From Burkholderiales bacterium (GTDB taxonomy: Bacteria; Pseudomonadota; Gammaproteobacteria; Burkholderiales; Burkholderiaceae_C): DNA of 54,866 nucleotides. Every line of letters starts with the position of its first letter. The first letter of the stretch is position 1. The notes under the pieces were generated by a model. That model had not been told where the DNA came from. It did no database searches and worked only from the letters and a program-made list of their open reading frames with translations. The position numbers and the translations under genes were made by a program. Shown here piece by piece: positions 52,885 to 54,866 of the stretch. The stretch is taken from positions 1 to 54,866 of the forward strand of contig RXJW01000051.1 in NCBI GenBank assembly GCA_003963005.1, given 5' to 3'.

Positions 52885-52924
52885 CAAAAAGAAGCGGCCG
52901 GTCGCATCAGATGCGACCGGCCGC
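52885..52924 (-). terminator. Rho-independent terminator after the cysteine desulfurase gene
   Basis: Perfect 14-bp stem (GCGGCCGGTCGCAT and complement, 52894-52924) followed on the minus strand by TTCTTTTTGGGG. It ends the encapsulin-desulfurase transcript 24 nt after the stop and insulates the rhodanese operon. Confidence 0.9.
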
Positions 52925-52947
52925 GGGGGCGGAGCGGGTGTCCGGAC

Positions 52948-54750
52948 TCAGGCGCGGGCGAGCCGCCGGACCACGGCGATGAAATGGTCGATCTCGTCGC
53001 AGGTGTTGTAGAACGCGAAGGACGGCCGCACGGTCGCCTCCAGGCCGAAGCGGCGCAGGATGGGCTGGGCGCAGTGGTGGCCGGAGCGCACCGCGATCCC
53101 TTCCTCGGCCAGCGCCTTGCCGACCGCCGCCGTCTCGTGCCCGGCCAGCACGAAGCTCAGCACGCTCGCCTTGTCGGCCGCCGTGCCCACCAGGCGCACG
53201 CCCGGGATGGGGCGCAGCGCCTCGGTGGCGTAGGCCAGCAGGTCGTGCTCGTAGCGCGCGATGTGGTGCAGGCCGATGCGGCTCACGTAGTCCAGCGCCG
53301 CCCCCAGGCCGGCGGCATCGGCGATGTTGCCGGTGCCGGCCTCGAACTTGGCCGGGGCCGGCTGGAACACCGTGCGCTCGAAGGTGACGTCAGCGATCAT
53401 GTTGCCGCCGCCCTGCCATGGGGGGATGGCGTCGAGCACGTCCTTGCGGCCGATGACGGCGCCGATGCCGGTGGGGCCGAAGATCTTGTGGCCGCTGAAG
53501 ATGAAGAAGTCACAGCCGATGGCCTGCACGTCCACCGCGAGGTGGGACACCGACTGCGCACCGTCCACCAGCGTCGTCACGCCCTGGCGCTGCGCGATGG
53601 CCACCAGCTCCTGCACCGGCACCACCGTGCCCAGTGCATTGCTGACCTGGGTGACGGCCAGCAGCTTGGTCTTGGGGCCGATCAGGCGTTGCGCCTCGGA
53701 CAGGATGACCTGGCCGGTGTCGTCCACGGGGATCACGCGCAGGTGCGCGCCCTTGCGGGCCGCGAGCTGCTGCCAGGGCACGATGTTGGCGTGGTGCTCC
53801 AGGTGGGAGACGACGATCTCGTCCCCCGCGCCGACGTGCTGCTCGCCCCAGGTGTTGGCCACGAGGTTGATGGCCTCGGTGGCCCCGCGCACGAAGATCA
53901 CTTCGTCGGCCGAGCGGGCGTTCACGAAGGTGGCGACCGTCTTGCGGGCGTTCTCGTAGGCGTCCGTCGCCCGCGCCGCCAGCGTGTGGGCGGCACGGTG
54001 GATGTTGCTGTTCTCGTGCTCGTAGAAGTGCGTCAGCCGGTCGATGACGGCCTTGGGCTTCTGGGTGGTGGCCGCGTTGTCGAACCACACCAGCGGCTTG
54101 CCGTTGACGCGTTCCGCCAGGATGGGGAAGTCGCGCCGGATGGCGTGCACGTCGAAGGGCTGGCGCTGGCCCTGCAGCTGGTGCTTGTTCGGCAGCTCGC
54201 CCGCGTGATGGCCGTGGGCGCCGGGGTGGCGGGCCAGGTCCAGCACGTAGAGCGAGGGTTGCTGTGGCGCAGCACCTGGCGCAGGCTCCAGGAAATAGTA
54301 GCCCGCCGGCGCTGCGGCTTCGCGGGCTGGCGGTGCGATGCCCGGCGGAACGCCGAGCACCTGGCCGCCCGTGCGGCCGTCCAGGCCGGGCACGCTGGTC
54401 AGCAGCACGTCGGGCACGCCATTGCCCGCCTGCGCGTGCGGTGCGCGGGCGGGAGACGGGCGGGCGAGGGCGGCGGCGTGGTCCGGGCCGGTCGGCGCGA
54501 GGTTGAGCCCGGGAGCGGCTGCCCCCAGGCCGGCAAACTGCGTCGTCGTGGGCTGCGGCAACGGGCCGGTGGGCACGCCGGGCGGCAGCGGGTTGGCGGG
54601 CACGTTGAGCCCGCCGGCCGAGGCCGTGGGCTGCAGCGACGGGGCCGAGCCCGTGTTCAGGCTGCCGAAGATCTCATTGGCCAGCCGCGCCAGCGCCGCC
54701 ACGTCGAACGGGCTCTCCGTCACCTCAGCGGTAGGTGTCAGGGTACTCAT
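52948..54750 (-). CDS. Cysteine desulfurase with encapsulin cargo-loading extension
   Basis: 600 aa from ATG 54750 (an in-frame ATG at 54771 would add seven residues). Residues 199-600 are a group II (SufS-type) desulfurase: VWFDNAATTQKPKAVIDRL, ENSNIHRAAHTLAARATDAY, FIFSGHKIFGPTGIGAVIG (PLP Lys) and RSGHHCAQPILRRFGLEAT (persulfide Cys). It releases sulfur from cysteine. Residues 1-198 are a Pro/Ala/Gly-rich, probably disordered extension containing LARLANEIFGSL (about 20-32) and AGYYFLEPAP (about 149-158); ordinary SufS lacks it. Desulfurases with such extensions are the cargo of family 2A encapsulins, and the upstream gene is the probable shell. No sufBCD, sufE or sufU is adjacent, which argues against a plain SUF enzyme. 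Confidence 0.93.
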   Translation of the reverse strand: MSTLTPTAEVTESPFDVAALARLANEIFGSLNTGSAPSLQPTASAGGLNVPANPLPPGVPTGPLPQPTTTQFAGLGAAAPGLNLAPTGPDHAAALARPSPARAPHAQAGNGVPDVLLTSVPGLDGRTGGQVLGVPPGIAPPAREAAAPAGYYFLEPAPGAAPQQPSLYVLDLARHPGAHGHHAGELPNKHQLQGQRQPFDVHAIRRDFPILAERVNGKPLVWFDNAATTQKPKAVIDRLTHFYEHENSNIHRAAHTLAARATDAYENARKTVATFVNARSADEVIFVRGATEAINLVANTWGEQHVGAGDEIVVSHLEHHANIVPWQQLAARKGAHLRVIPVDDTGQVILSEAQRLIGPKTKLLAVTQVSNALGTVVPVQELVAIAQRQGVTTLVDGAQSVSHLAVDVQAIGCDFFIFSGHKIFGPTGIGAVIGRKDVLDAIPPWQGGGNMIADVTFERTVFQPAPAKFEAGTGNIADAAGLGAALDYVSRIGLHHIARYEHDLLAYATEALRPIPGVRLVGTAADKASVLSFVLAGHETAAVGKALAEEGIAVRSGHHCAQPILRRFGLEATVRPSFAFYNTCDEIDHFIAVVRRLARA

Positions 54751-54866
54751 GGTACTTGCCCACTTCCACATCTTCGAGCACGGCCAGCGCGTCGTCGCTG
54801 TGCACCGCCAGCGAGCAGTACAGGCTGATCAGGTAGGAGGCGATCGCGTTGCGGTTGATGCCCATG
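54725..54866 (-). CDS. Probable family 2A encapsulin shell protein, C-terminal end only
   Basis: The window ends inside this gene; 46 C-terminal codons and TGA are visible (starting MGINRNAIASYLI, ending VEVGKYHEYPDTYR). The helix NRNAIASYLISLYCSLA and acidic DDALAVLEDVEVG fit my recollection of the SrpI-like family 2A shell C-terminus, and the gene order shell-desulfurase is typical of that family. Shell subunits have an HK97 phage-capsid fold and assemble into icosahedral compartments. The stop lies 26 nt inside the cargo gene, implying coupled translation. The identification rests on this short fragment plus the extended desulfurase next door. Confidence 0.75.
   Translation of the reverse strand, partial: MGINRNAIASYLISLYCSLAVHSDDALAVLEDVEVGKYHEYPDTYR

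Noticed and set aside
54157..54750. N-terminal extension of the desulfurase as a separate gene or a mis-called start
   Set aside because: The frame is continuous for 198 codons into the catalytic domain without stop or internal ribosome-binding site, and such extensions are known in encapsulin cargo.

Overview
The window is very GC-rich, densely packed bacterial DNA. Gene order (rplI then dnaB), a complete system-I cytochrome c maturation operon ccmABCDEFGHI, DUF1501/DUF1800 Tat-exported proteins, YxWGxW lipoproteins and the sulfonate genes point to a Burkholderiales betaproteobacterium. This assignment is inference from gene content and protein style; no 16S gene or other marker is present. 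No tRNA, rRNA, CRISPR array or insertion sequence was recognised.

Layout. 1-1915: end of rplI and dnaB (housekeeping). 2395-6981: an accessory toxin locus, with a 1164-aa polymorphic-toxin-like protein, an overlapping small candidate immunity gene and an Imm11/DUF1629-like immunity pseudogene split by one in-frame stop. 7117-13183: ccmABCDEFGHI, mostly with overlapping start/stop codons, behind a clear sigma-70 promoter. 13296-18419: five minus-strand envelope or exported proteins (two of unknown function, a YxWGxW lipoprotein, DUF1501 and DUF1800). 18673-24377: a LacI-type regulator divergent from a TonB receptor, a flavin monooxygenase and a SsuA-like binding protein. 24475-28810: FadL-like porin, small membrane protein, dihaem cytochrome c, a serine/threonine dehydratase-like enzyme and a methyltransferase.

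28773-54866 is almost entirely sulfur acquisition: sfnR-exbB-exbD-exbD-tonB-sulfatase; sulfate/thiosulfate-binding protein; cystathionine beta-synthase with a gamma-lyase/synthase; a polar amino acid (probably cystine) ABC transporter lacking an ATPase gene; metY; a DszC-like/DszA-like flavoenzyme pair with SsuABC; TauDABC; an exported rhodanese with a YeeE/TsuA thiosulfate transporter; and, at the edge, a cysteine desulfurase with a ~198-residue disordered N-terminal extension whose start overlaps the end of what appears to be a family 2A (SrpI-like) encapsulin shell gene. That pair would be a protein nanocompartment loaded with a sulfur-mobilising enzyme.

Two structures tie the region together. 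First, eight promoters share one geometry: a CATRWGC-like box, a -35 hexamer 24 nt from the box start, a 17-nt spacer and a TAG-type -10. They precede fadL, sfnR, sbp, CBS, the amino acid binding protein, metY, the DszC-like gene and tauD, and look like targets of one LysR-type sulfur regulator (CysB/SsuR/Cbl class; none is encoded here). Second, several encoded proteins are nearly sulfur-free: the mature sulfate-binding and amino-acid-binding proteins contain no Cys or Met, and the mature rhodanese contains only its catalytic Cys. The likely workflow is outer-membrane uptake (TonB receptor, FadL, TonB-ExbBD), periplasmic capture (SsuA, TauA, Sbp, rhodanese), import, oxidative desulfonation (TauD, LLM and DszC-like flavoenzymes), assimilation (MetY, CBS/CGL) and possible sulfur mobilisation in the encapsulin.
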